DNA of 64,000 bases, from the NCBI GenBank assembly GCA_026545225.1, contig CM048853.1, positions 13,704,755 to 13,768,754 on the forward strand, written 5' to 3'. Position 1 is the stretch's first letter, and every line of letters starts with the position of its first letter. The position numbers and the translations under genes were made by a program. This DNA is from Cornus controversa (lineage: Eukaryota; Streptophyta; Magnoliopsida; Cornales; Cornaceae). The notes beneath the pieces were generated by a model that worked only from the letters and a program-made list of their open reading frames with translations, was not told the DNA's origin and did no database searches. This document shows positions 36,332-47,817 of this stretch, piece by piece.

Positions 36332-36469
36332 ATTTTTGTCTTGCATCAGAGCATCTTCCCATCCTACATCACCTCTAAATCAGGTACTTTCTTGAAGCCT
36401 CTCCATTGTTCTCTAATGGAGTTATTCACATGAGTATGTTCTAGCCAAAATAAGCAATCATTGGATCTA

Positions 36470-36570
36470 GGGCGGCAAATGAACTGAGTCAAGCCGAGCT
36501 TTAGTCTGGTTGGGCTCGGCTCATAACCCGCTCGTTCATTCTTTTGTTCAACTCGAACTCAATAAATAAA
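36470..36570. repeat. Dispersed GC-rich repeat fragment
   Basis: Contains CAAGCCGAGCTTTAGTCTGG then TTGGGCTCGGCTCATAACCC. Similar short pieces with GAGC(C/T)GGGC or GGCTCAAGCTCAG occur near 61655 and 62185. The family is unknown to me. Confidence 0.4.
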
Positions 36571-37629
36571 TTAAGAGAAGAGGTTATTTTACTTTAAGGG
36601 GTATTCTGCACCTTCTACTCGCTCATTATTTCCTCATAAATACCCTGACTTAGAGGGGAGATTGCAACAATCAATAAGAGATGTTATACAAATCCAAGCA
36701 AACCTTCACGTGTCTCTCTAAAAATATGTTTCCCAGCCCAGTTCCCGCACCTTCCCCCCCTCTTCCCAACAACCCAGAACATGCACATAGTGTATCAACT
36801 CTTTAGTAACCTATATAACCAATCTCAAATGAAAGTGTGGCCTTTATCCTACAGCCCTGTGATATAGTCCTAATTTTAGGTTATGTATTAATTAGAAATT
36901 CTTTTGTTTTTTGGAAAGTAATTAAGGGAATTCTTATTAGGACCTTTCTATTCAATTTATTAAATTCCTTCCTAATCATTAGGGGGCTAAGAACATTGAT
37001 GTAGAGGTATCATGATTCGAGCAAAGGACGTTCCTTACCATGCATCATGTTAAGAATAAAATATTTTAACAGCTTAAAACATCAAAAAGCATTGTAAATT
37101 TGTTATTTACAGCACCAACAGTCCCAACAAATCAATTCCCTCTCTCTTCCTCTCTCCCCCTCCCCTCCTTGCTCTTTCCCTCCATTTTCTACTCTCCATA
37201 AAAAATGGCCCATAAATCCCTCCCTCCTCTCTTCCCTCTCCCCTTACAAACTCCCAAAAAAAAAATTTATATAGCTTAGAGGGTCCTCTAGAAGTTTGTA
37301 TATGCTAAGACCATTCATGATTAGTGGGCCCACAATTATTGGCCAATGATTCCACAAGTCATACCTAATTGTGATGCACATTGAAAACTCTCCAGCACTT
37401 TGAAAATCCACACTCACTCTCACTCCTAATTAGCTCTTAATAACCCCACCTCTCATGCTTAATGCTTAAATTAACTCTTATAGACTCCCATGGTATCTCT
37501 CTACCTCCAAATTCACCTTGTTATTTTTTTTTTACTAGAGGATTGTTCCCACCCGAACCTAGACTATTCCCCACCAAACACGTGACAGGCCCCAATGTCC
37601 TACACCAATTTTAATACAAGATGAACCTC
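36571..37629. other. No gene recognised
   Basis: Pyrimidine-rich stretches at about 37138-37260. Nothing coding was seen. Confidence 0.55.
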
Positions 37630-38300
37630 TGTGAGACCTCAACTATAAAGACCAGGTTCAATTTTAACCCGTTTCTTTTTCTATTATTATTTATTTATTT
37701 TTCAAAAATGCATTTAAGTGTTTAAGCATGTGTTTTATATATAAATATCATGTGTTTGTACTTATTTTTAAGTCCAGGGAGCTTTCCGAGTCATTCGGCT
37801 CATTTTGGGATTTTTGGGTCGACGGGGCCTGAGATGCCAAACGAGTGGGTCCAGGAAATCAGAAAATTTTTGAAATTATTTTTTTTTTAAACCATTTAAG
37901 AGATTAAAAGAGAGATGGAATGAATTTCAGAACCATAAACATTTCCTAAATTGAAAACGAAGTCAGGAGGGTACGTTAAGTGATGTAGGGGCGTTTTGGT
38001 CTTTTCACATGTTGGATATTATAAATATCACAAGATAAATATTTGGGCATTAATTTGGAGACCAAACAGCGCCATCTCTCTCACCCTCTTGTCTTTCATC
38101 TCTTCTCTCTTTCTATAAGATTTGGAGCCCTAAAAGTGTGATTTGTGAAGTGCTGCAGAAGGACGAAGTGTTTTACAAGGCAAGAGTTTCGATTTAATCG
38201 GTTCGAAGTCAAATTTGGACAATTTTTGATTCAGTGGATTTAGGTTTTTTGTTTGGAAACTCTTTGAGGTTTGTGTGAGTATGTTGGATTTTTAGGGCAT
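37630..38300 (+). mobile_element. Left part of a Ty3/gypsy LTR
   Basis: Starts TGTGAGACCTC, a common gypsy LTR start, and continues through a polypyrimidine transcript-start-like stretch (about 38080-38115). The block TTGAAAACGAAGTCAGGA then GGTACGTTAAGTG at about 37953-37983 matches, on the other strand, the block at about 56090-56130, so both belong to related LTR families. The right end is not defined. Confidence 0.55.
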
Positions 38301-38445
38301 CCGGCTAGGCTTACAAGTGTTTAAATGGTGTATTATGTTGATCAGCATGATATAATGTATAATTTTATATGATGCTAATGATGGTTATGTGCTTATGTGC
38401 CACATTCTCAGTAAGCAGTTTAGTGGCCTTACGAATCATATTAAA

Positions 38446-38580
38446 TGCACTAGTTTATTTAATATATAGCTTCAATTTCAATATGATTCCTTAATCAGAA
38501 AACTTTCAATGCACTACTTTACTTAATATATAGCTTCAATTTCAATATTATTCCTTCATTAGAAAACTTTCAACTTTTCT
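38446..38580 (+). repeat. Two tandem units of about 68 bp
   Basis: AATGCACTA then TTTAATATATAGCTTC and AGAAAACTTTCAA occur in both 38446-38512 and 38513-38580 with a few substitutions. Confidence 0.8.
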
Positions 38581-38639
38581 TGTGTTATTTTGTTGCATAA
38601 TGTAATGTTTCATCTTATTCTAAGTCCTATTGTATCCCA

Positions 38640-39095
38640 CAGAAACCAAAAACTTAAATCATGAGAATAGAGTGGATCTCATGGTGTGTCTTTCCATTTA
38701 ATCCACTTCTCCATTGATTCTGTTGAGTTGAGGTTTGTGGGTCCTGGAAGACCCATTGAAATAGCAAAGGCCGAGGCTTGCTCTCTCCAACAAGCATGGT
38801 GTGTTTAGTATGTTGCATCACTAATCTTGCAGCTCTGATGCCATCTCTCACATACCTCATGGCAGCAACAGCTCCAACCTCCATGCTTGCCTACACATGC
38901 CATAACAAACCCAACTCTAGATTGGATTGTCATTTTAAATGTATGAAGAGTAAAACTTATTAACAAGGAGTACAAAGTGCTCACATAAGAAACAAGCAAA
39001 CGGTGGTTACCCCATTCATAACCATAGCATCAATTGTAGTTTCTCCATTCCATTCTCATCTGGACTTCCACCAGGTCCAACTGTCCATACGAAAA
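38640..39095 (-). pseudogene. Fragment of an N4-(beta-N-acetylglucosaminyl)-L-asparaginase-type gene
   Basis: Two exon pieces of a plant aspartylglucosaminidase-like Ntn-hydrolase, an enzyme of glycoprotein asparagine breakdown. The upstream piece (39011-39095) encodes GPGGSPDENG then ETTIDAMVMNG. The downstream piece (from 38890) encodes [20 protein letters not shown] then [17 protein letters not shown]. They are separated by a 120-bp GT...AG intron (38891-39010) in phase 0. Breaks: a 5-bp tandem duplication (AATGG twice) in the first piece shifts the frame, and a small indel after LLVGE shifts the second, after which an out-of-frame copy of the usual [10 protein letters not shown] region can be read. 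The catalytic threonine region is absent. The retained intron means it arose by DNA duplication rather than reverse transcription. Confidence 0.83.
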
Positions 39096-40421
39096 TTATA
39101 TCAAAATTATAGGTACCCCTATTGACTACAAATATCAACGTTAAACACAATGAATAGTTGCATACACAAGCAACCAACTATCTAAATAGTAGATAAAATA
39201 ATTAGTCAAATCACTATCAAATGAAATCAAATGCATGTTTGATAAATCTACACCCATCATTAGCTAACATTGAATCTTTGTTTCTTCCAATTCTATTCAA
39301 ATAGGTCATGATCAAAAGGAATGCAACTAACCTTGTGTAACAAAAATATGAAGTGATTCTGATTCACTTGGCCACAGTTACATCCTTATAAAATCGCCAT
39401 AGGGACTGAAATTCTCTTCTAAACCAGGGAATTAGATCTTGTAGGGATGCTTAAGAATTAAATAACATTCAAAATCTCTGAGTATTATTGACCTCCTAAT
39501 GTCGGACGATAAACGCTCAATACCAACTAAAGTCAGACAAGAAAAAGAAGTGCAAGAATAAAGGTGAGAAAAATAATGGAGGAAAGTGAGCTTAGAAAGT
39601 TGTAATAATTCTCAATTCAGGTAGTAAAGGATGAGAAGAACAAGACTAGAGGTGGGAAAGATAATGGAGGAAAGTGATTTTGGAATGTCACACTAATTCT
39701 CAATTCAGATCTATGTAAATATATTACATAAGGCCTAAGGGCCTTTTATGAACAACTAACTAAAAATGAGAGGGGGGGGGGGTTGAATAAGAAATAAACC
39801 AAAAATCCCTAAAAATAAAATAGAAAATAGCCCAAGTAAATATCTCTGTGCCTAAGCCTAACAAAGGTGTGAAATACATAATGATTTCCATCAATTTCTG
39901 TAATGAAACCAACTAGATGCCACACAAGAAAGAGAGGGTATGAGAAGACAAAAGAAAGGGGATGAGAAATTTTGAGAATATGAGATGAGAAGGGAAAAAG
40001 AGAAGGGTATGAGAATATAAACAGAAAGTGATGAGAATAGCTAAAATAAAGGTGAGAAAAATAATGGAAGAGAGAGATCATTTAAAGGCACATTGTCAAT
40101 TTAAGTTTGCATAATTCTATTACATAAGAGCCTTTTACACATAACAAACTGAAACACTAAAACCACCAAGGATTATAGTAACAATGGTATCGTCTCTACC
40201 TCCCAAAGTGGAAGATTAAGGGTTGAAGTCCTCATGGAGCAAAGTGGATGTGTGTGTCATTTGCCTAAGAAACAAAATAACTAAGCCAAAAACCTTAAAA
40301 ATAAATGTTCATCCTTGCTCCTATGCCAGACATAGGTGCCACATATCTTGGAGAATGATGATCTGCTTGATAGCATATCTACCCAATATTTCTCCTTCAA
40401 CTAGTTAATTTATCATTGGCC
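39096..40421. other. No gene; short direct repeats
   Basis: The block GGTGAGAAAAATAATGGA recurs at about 39563 and 40050, with a variant at 39650, alongside repeated CTCAATTCAG and TTACATAAG segments. A run of about 12 G lies at 39771-39782. No protein was recognised. Confidence 0.6.
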
Positions 40422-40625
40422 TCCTTTGTCACGACCCGAAATCCGGACCGCCGGGACTCCCCCGGACCGGCCCGAAGCCCAGGTTGCGAACCCGTTTACT
40501 CAACCTCACGCTATAACCACCACCTGATCATACAATCTCAATTTCCTATTATTTTACAAAAATTGGGCATGACCCATTCTAAATAATCAACTCCTGGCAT
40601 ATTACACCTGCTTTACAATTCATAT

Positions 40626-40700
40626 GGACACTTCTGGGCACGTGTCCCCCCAGCATTTATATCAAACAATCAAAATGGACACTTCTGGGCTCGTGTCCCC
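40626..40700. repeat. Two 51-bp units, each with a GGACAC...GTGTCC hairpin
   Basis: GGACAC at 40626-40631 pairs with GTGTCC at 40642-40647. GGACAC at 40677-40682 pairs with GTGTCC at 40693-40698. The loops differ by one base. The pair is repeated in the other LTR at about 48017-48091. Confidence 0.85.
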
Positions 40701-41414
40701 CCAGCATTTCTACCACATGCATAATATAATCAAAAGAATACATGTCTCAGTCCTTGAATGTCCGTATTATATACATATACATCACATGAATGTAATACAT
40801 CTGAAGGGATTGGCTCAACATAATTACTTCATACATTAATCCAAATGTACAACATTCATCTACTATCCTGAACATAAATTAGATTCTAAGGAATCTAACT
40901 ACTACCTCTGCAATTGGCGCTATCAGTTTCCCCAACTGACTCCATAATCGTCAATACCTGCAAAACCTGGGAGGGGGTGAGCTCAAAGGCCCAACAAGGT
41001 ATGTAGAACCATACTATCATCGCAGCAGCAGGTCGATCCTCACATATTCTCAAAACTATACATGCACTTAAATATATCATGATATTTAAAGTCATGCCCC
41101 TCCTAGCATACAAGAATCAACAATGCATATGGAAATCCTAGCACATATGAACATATAAATCAACTTCATATGATTTTCAAAAATCATTTTTCAACATGCT
41201 TGAAAATAGTAAAAATCCAACATCAATATGTATGAAGGACACAAGTATCCACGCATTTACATGACCAATATAAATCAATCACTACGTCATCTACCCTATA
41301 AGTACCAATCTCAAATGCGATATGAATGCTTTTAAATCGTACAACATGCTTAACAGTCAATCATGTAAACATAAAGGTATTTACACCTTCTTCGATTCTA
41401 ACTCGATACATAGG

Positions 41415-41494
41415 CATGATCGATCCACTTCGACGATCATGTGGTGTTAAGTCACTCTAACGACACCAAAGTGTTGGTTAACTCCGTCGACACT
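41415..41494. repeat. Three consecutive hairpins with unrelated stems
   Basis: 41415-41441 pairs CATGATCG with CGATCATG. 41442-41468 pairs TGGTGT with ACACCA. 41470-41494 pairs AGTGT with ACACT. The units are 25-27 nt with no gap or a 1-nt gap. The same set occurs at 48806-48885 in the other LTR. Confidence 0.8.
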
Positions 41495-41808
41495 CGTGGG
41501 ATAGGACAACTCCAATAGTCACACAAATCAAGGTATTCGTAGTTAATGTTCTAACTAAATTGTGCAATCCTTCATGAGATATTATAACATGCACATAAAA
41601 GATGGTATAACATGCTAGCAAGAAGAAAACAAAAGCATCACTCTACATTCCCAGTTCTAGTCATAGTCATAGTCATATGATCAAGCACTAACAGATCAAG
41701 CGAATTTCAACTCCGGTATTCAAGAGGCTAATCATATTTTGTTCCATCATTTTCAATAAAACATAAGCTACAATTTAAGCATATAATTCCGGGCGTTGTC
41801 CGTAGTTC

Positions 41809-41963
41809 CGTGCATTTATCGAAATAAATCACGTAGATTCCGTGCACTTACAGAAGTAAGTCACGTAGATTCCGTGCACTTACACCAGGTAAGTCACGTA
41901 GATTCCGTGCACTTACACAAGATAAGTCACGTAAATTCCGTGCACTTGTTAAAACAAGTCACG
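41809..41963. repeat. Five-unit tandem hairpin array (32-33 bp period), copy in 3' LTR
   Basis: Hairpins lie at 41809-41833, 41841-41865, 41873-41898, 41906-41931 and 41939-41963. Each has an outer stem CGTG/CACG, a single bulged C, and an inner 6-bp stem. The inner stem is ATTTAT/ATAAAT in unit 1, ACTTAC/GTAAGT in units 2 and 3, ACTTAC/ATAAGT (one mismatch) in unit 4, and ACTTGT/ACAAGT in unit 5. Loops are 4-5 nt; in the transcribed sense unit 1 has a UUCG loop. The paired changes keep the stems while the sequence varies. Confidence 0.92.
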
Positions 41964-44900
41964 TAGCACTGCCGGTTTTACGGGCTACTAACCCGATGGA
42001 ATCCGACACCACTTGGCCAAGTTTAGGATAGTTTCCCTTCATTTTCCGGCACAACCCCGTCAACTAAATCAATTTCCAAGCAACAAACATTCCAACAATC
42101 CCATATACACATGTATGTCAATTCCTGCATATAAATCATATATGCTTACAATCCTCTAATCTAGCATATATTATTCATGCTTTCCACTCAACACATCCAT
42201 GTATTACAGGTAACTAGTCTGCATCCCACTCACACCTCCAACGCATACTCACATATATACCAAATCCTGCATATAAGTCACCTATGTACATAAACTAGCA
42301 TAATGTAATCATACTCCCATTCAATGCACACACTGGTTACAGATACTTAGCGTGTATCCGTTTCTACATAGATCCCCATATAATCACGTGAATGTCATTT
42401 CCCACTCTTATATACAATGCGGATGCATATACACTTATCATATTATTTTCGTGTTCTAATCCATGCTCATTAATACTACAAAGAAGTATATGGCATATCT
42501 CCTGTCACAACTCACTACATATAGCCCATATGTGTATAACACATGCATATTATACCACTTATGCATACAACTTCAAGATCAGCATACTTTACTCATGTCC
42601 CACCCAATACATACATTTAGAACATAGAAACAGCATGCATTCAACAACTACATTCCCATATATAAACACACATGTGTCACATCCTGTATATAATCACATA
42701 TGCACGTATACTAGCACAAATAGAATCATACTATCATTCCGTGCATGCATTTACTACAACAATCTAGGATGTATTCAAATCACAATATATATAACCATAA
42801 TATATTCTATCATTCGTAAATGTATTATGCACACATATCACACTTAACATTTATCGTGCTTCTCAAGTACTCATCAATGTTATATTCAAATTTAGCATGC
42901 GTTTCTACATTGCAACCATATCTATATATATATATAATCACGTATATATATATATATATATTTAACATCATGCATAAGGATCATATATGCATGCAAGGCA
43001 ACATCAAGCTAAATATACATATATAATTTAGCATACTTTACATGGCTCAATCCCTAAATATGCATATAACAATGCAAATCGACATTTGAATCTAACAATG
43101 CTCTTACTCTCCAAGCCCACACATATATATATACCCACATGTATTTATCCTCACACCCCACGTATATATATATATATAAACACCTTTATATATATATATA
43201 TATATGCACATATATATATATATGCAAACACCACATATGACTAAATTAAGCACATATGTAAAATTAATCAGCATAATTAAAATATGCATAGAGATAGAGG
43301 CAAGAATCAACTTGCCTTAGGTCCAGCTTTCAACCGGTCCATGCCTGCAAATCGGCCTCTACCAAGTCCGGTCCGGTCCAATCCCTCGTCAAAGTTAACA
43401 CAACCGACCCAAAACACGAGCTATAATATCTTGTTATGCAAGACCCTCAAGCCAACCCCAAGGCCGGCATCTCCAAACCATCCAATCGAAGCTCCAAGCT
43501 TCGGCACTTTTGTCGACCCCGAGGCCGAACCCATCAAATCAGAACCCTGGCTGCTACTCCAAGCAACTCCCATGACATGCCTAGCTGAGACCAACTGAGA
43601 CCTCCTAATATTCAACCCCCGTGGTTACCTCTTCACGGCCCAACCACGAAACCATCCATTCGGCAGTTAGCCTCTAACCGGCCCCCAACCCAAATCAATC
43701 ACAAACCTATACATTTGTAGATCTCCAACATTGCAGCCCAAAATTATGGTTGCTCAAACAAACTCAACAACTACACACCAAACAATCCACAACCAAACAC
43801 AACCCGGCTATCTGCCGAGTTTCATCCCGAATCCCCATCGAGAATTACAACCATGGAAGCAAACCCAGCCAAACCATGAACCCAACTCAACTCAACAACT
43901 CACCTCAACTGAACCAACGACCCAGCAGGAACCATCAAAGCCTCGGCTTCCACTGTGAACATCCACCATAGCCGTGAGCCTCCAATCACCATACCCAAAT
44001 GGAACCCATTCAAAAACCATACCCAACCAACCAGCAACTGAACCCAACGGCTCACCGTAACGGATCTACTAGCCGAAGCCTCCAATCGGACCGAACACAA
44101 CCCATCGACCACCTCTGTCTCAAGCCCAGACAGCCTCGTACCGCCGTCCTACTCCACGGCCGGAAACACCTCCATCTTCGCAGACCCAGTCACCGTGAGC
44201 GTCACCGTCGGGATCATCGCCGGTTGAACCTTCCACCGAACCGGAGAACTCCACCCAGTCGCAAGCAGCTCGGTCGAATCGAGCCGTCACGCAACGCCGG
44301 ACATCACTGCCGTGGGCAACCACGGTCACCGTCGCCGTCGCTGCCGAAAACGGCCCCCGTCGCCGCTGATCGGCCGCCGGAACCGATTCCCCCTCTCGGC
44401 AGCTCTCTCTTTCCCTCTCGTTTCCCTCTCTCTCCCCGACTTCCTCTCTTCTCTCTCCCTTTTCTTTTTCCTTTTCTTCTTTTCCTTTTCTTTTCTTTCT
44501 TCTTTTTCTTTTCTTCTTTTCTCCTTTTCTCTTCTCCAGCCAACCCACGTGGGTCACTCTCCTTCTTTTATTTTAAACCCCCTTTTTCTTGCACTACTCA
44601 CAGCCACATATTAATATATGTATAAGTATATCCACATACCATATACACACTTACACCCATCCTCCTATACGTATATATGCCCATACATATACACACTTTT
44701 ATGTGTATATATAATAATGTATATACTTAATAGATATATTTATAATTTGATATAAATATATCCCACATATATATATATATACCTATATATATATATATAT
44801 ACGCATCCTCCGGCATTACTATAATTCCATGTACAAAATCTTCTCAATCTCTTTATTTATATACATAAAATTCCATACATATAAACATCCACTTCTATAA

Positions 44901-45032
44901 ATATATATATATAATTCCATTTATATATATATATATATCCACATATTTTTTTTTCGAAATTAATTTATTCGAAAAAAATTAAATCCGGTCAAAATCCACC
45001 CGGAACCGGTCAAAAAAATTCCAATCCTTACA

Positions 45033-45050
45033 ACCTCCCCTCCTTCAAGG
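45033..45050 (-). other. Polypurine tract
   Basis: The minus strand reads AAGGAGGGGAGGT immediately before the 3' LTR (TGTAAGG). This is the plus-strand primer site. ATTTCGAGGACGAAATT, a block common just upstream of the polypurine tract in Tekay-type elements, lies at about 45051-45067. Confidence 0.88.
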
Positions 45051-47475
45051 AATTTCGTCCTCGAAATTAGCATAGTCATGGTCTTTCCAAACTAATCCTT
45101 ACCAAACGTCATTCTCGCCAATGATCGTCACTTTTCCTTTCCACATACCCTAGGCGCTACACTTGCAACACCTAACTCATAATTCTCAACTCTTGCACAA
45201 CAGCGCATCTCGACTGCCGTAAGGAAATATAACTACTTCCGTGACATGGCTGAGTGACTCCTAAGCCCATGTACGGTTCACTCATGAAAACCTTCGAAGC
45301 ACTTGCTTCGTAGAGTCCACAGTCTCTACCTCAAGACCTACCCCAGTCCATCTCTACCTCTAGTCTAAGGCCACACCTTTGACTAATCATACCAATCACT
45401 CACAGTGATACTTCCCTATAATCCGGGATCATCAATACTCAAAGTCATTCTTTTAATATCCAACATAACTCTCAATCTCTGGCATACCATTCCCGGGCTT
45501 AGTCTAATACCCTGGGCATCATCACAACACAAACCGCATCAATCCAGTGCACATCACAAGCGCACTCACCAGCAAGGCACATGATAGTGTACCTGCCAAT
45601 ACAAACCACATAAGCAGTGTACTTGCCGCAGCAAGCCACATAACTCTGCCCAGTCTCATAGACCACAACCCACTGGAATCCAATGCCAAGTCTAGGATCT
45701 TACATCCCACTGATTTCACACTCTCATTACTCAAGAGAACCATTTCCCATTTTCATCGTTCACACCAAGGAATCAGTTGACAATTAGAGAGAATTCCTTT
45801 CATATTAGCACTTCACTTTAGACAACCCTTACCAATGAAAGTTTGAGGTCACCTACAGTAACCAAACAGCAACCATACAGTGGCCGCAGCCCACTGCATC
45901 TACATATCCACTGCGTCCACCTCTCCCCTTCATGGTAAGAAACTATCCTCACTTCAGATACCATATGTCAGGGTCCTCATCCATTATCAACTTATCCTTC
46001 TCTTAACATCATATCCACACTTTGATCCAACTGCATCAATCATGCGCATAACACAGTACCCTACTAAGGTCAAGGCACATGAAGAGTGCACCTGTCCAAA
46101 ACAAATCATCCAGTCCTGTCCATTTTCATGGACTACATTCCGTTGGCATTTAGTGCCAAGATTAGGGTTTTACATACCCTTAACTTCACAATCTCATTTA
46201 CCCGTCCATTGATCCTAACGGACGTTTTCGACTGTTCGGGTATTTATCCATTCCTTTCCAGCATCTCACTTGACACACCAAGATCCTGACTGCTTCTTCT
46301 AGGATCCCACAAATCCTTCCACGCATTACTGACTCCAAGAATTAGGTCAATTCTGAGTCCTCAATAATCGTGCAAGAGTGCAACGCAAATCTGGACTATC
46401 AAACTCTCAGTTTGGGAAAGTCCCAAGGCACTTCATGCCCTTCTTCATCCACACTAGACTCTTACTCCAAAGTCTATCACAACATGTCTATTTCAACATC
46501 ATAGTTCGTTCAACTCCAAACCTCTACCTAGGTTTGCCAATTCCTAAGACTGAAATTTCTAGGTGACTACATGTCACTACTAGCCATGTGACGCCAAATG
46601 TAACACAAAAGGGTAATGCACAGTCACATAAGTCACGCATAGCACATAGCATATAATATACAACATGTTAATCAAATAAACACATACCATGCATGATATG
46701 AAATATGATGCATCAAATCAAATCAAAATCCTAGCCCTCGAGCTAACACTAGGAAAATACCACTGTCCGTACACGGTCTCAGTACTTCCTCTGCCTGAGC
46801 AAGTGTGAAACACGGCCCAGTCCCCCTACTACACACATACTAGAACACAAACTCTAGAGCGGTTCAAACCAACCTACTCTCATCCTCTGTACTCATTGGT
46901 AAACACCTACCAATCCATCCACATCTGTAGTCTCAGGTAGCAACCTTGACTATCTACACCAATCACTTTCAGTGACATATCCCTACTATTGGGAATTCTT
47001 TATATGTCGTCATCCGGACGAAACAACTCAACGTCTACAAGAGCCAGCGTATTGTAAGAGAAACGCTAATCCAAGAAAAATGTTTGATCAGGCCATTTTT
47101 CTCAGTTAGCCCAACTCCGGCAATATGCCTTCCTTGTATCCCATCTCAATCTCAATTGCCAACCTCGGCAATACACTCATCAATCTCCTAAGTCCCTCAG
47201 TATTTCTAAGGACTTAAATACTCGCAACATCCCTTGCGGTATCTATTCATTGCTCACTAATGAGACTTAATCACCAAATCAAAGGTCTAAACTCAACCAA
47301 TTCTGGGAGTTATTACCAATCAAAACCAGTTTCGCACACCAACACTTTGATCTTTCATTAGGATTGCTCACATCGAGCAAGTCATTCCACTATCATCCAT
47401 AGGTAATCAAACCCATCATCTAGACAACTATCAACCATTGCCTATCTCCAAATCAACACATGATTTGACCATCTG
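45051..47475 (-). other. Interior of the non-autonomous element, no coding potential recognised
   Basis: Open frames are short and match nothing I recognise. Diverged internal duplications are visible. The block near 45570-45725 (AAGGCACATGATAGTG, then AATGCCAAGTCTAGG) reappears at 46070-46200. The block CCAATCACTCACAGTGATA at about 45390 reappears as CCAATCACTTTCAGTGACA at about 46957. The interior seems to have grown by local duplication. Confidence 0.7.
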
Positions 47476-47476
47476 C

Positions 47477-47817
47477 CCTTAGGTATTCGAACCTACGATT
47501 TTGATACCCTAGGTTTTTCAAACCTATTGCTTTAACAGCAATCCAGAGTTCCTCAAATCCTCAGCCTTCACCCGTCGCCCCTAGGTATTCCAACCTAGTG
47601 CTCTGATAGACACCATTCTGGCATCAGGTACATAATCCAATATTCTCAAACCATACACGTGATATGTCTATTCCCTTCATCCCTAGGTATTCCAACCTAG
47701 AGCTCTGATACCATGTTGTTGGTATCAGAGACTTGATCTAACCCCCATAATTCCAAATATTATCTGAACACCACCCGTCGTCCCTAGGTATTCTGACCTA
47801 GAGCTCTGATACCATGC
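47477..47817 (-). repeat. Four 102-bp tandem leader units, the last containing the primer-binding site
   Basis: The plus-strand block AGGTATTC(N)2ACCTA recurs at 47481, 47583, 47685 and 47786 (spacing 102, 102, 101). Each is followed by a version of GAGCTCTGATACCA, which is intact in the two units nearest the LTR and progressively decayed in the two farther ones. In unit 3 a second inverted GGTATCAGAG follows. Confidence 0.9.
47803..47814 (-). other. Primer-binding site, tRNA-iMet type
   Basis: The minus strand reads TGGTATCAGAGC, three bases from the LTR end (47818). It fixes the element's orientation as minus. Confidence 0.9.

Larger units (their letters stand above)
40427..45032 (-). mobile_element. 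3' LTR of the non-autonomous element
   Basis: 4606 bp. The plus strand runs from TGTCACGACCCG to AATCCTTACA. Contents from left: two 51-bp units with GGACAC...GTGTCC hairpins (40626-40698), three distinct hairpins (41415-41494), the five-unit hairpin array (41809-41963), TA microsatellites (about 42921-43220), a GC-rich core (about 44090-44400), a pyrimidine-rich tract (44400-44535), and more TA microsatellites to 44940. Open frames here have no recognisable product and are repeated in the other LTR. Confidence 0.95.

Noticed and set aside
41809..41963. Reading the 32-33 bp array as a CRISPR
   Set aside because: The repeats are contiguous with no unique spacers, are themselves palindromic and variable, and lie in a plant LTR. 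They are tandem hairpins, not a CRISPR.
42820..43310. Membrane-like or Tyr/Ile-rich small proteins encoded by TA-rich runs
   Set aside because: Translation of microsatellites gives Tyr-Ile repeats in any frame; not genes.
43999..44625. A 208-codon frame rich in Arg, Pro and Phe in the LTR, repeated at 51394-52020
   Set aside because: It lies wholly inside the LTR, overlaps long frames on the other strand, and its C-terminal half is a translated C/T tract. The two copies are identical only because the LTRs are.
45522..46566. Open frames in the interior of the 40-52 kb element as gag or accessory genes
   Set aside because: They lie on both strands, have no gag, protease or polymerase motif, and overlap diverged internal duplications; no coding claim can be supported.
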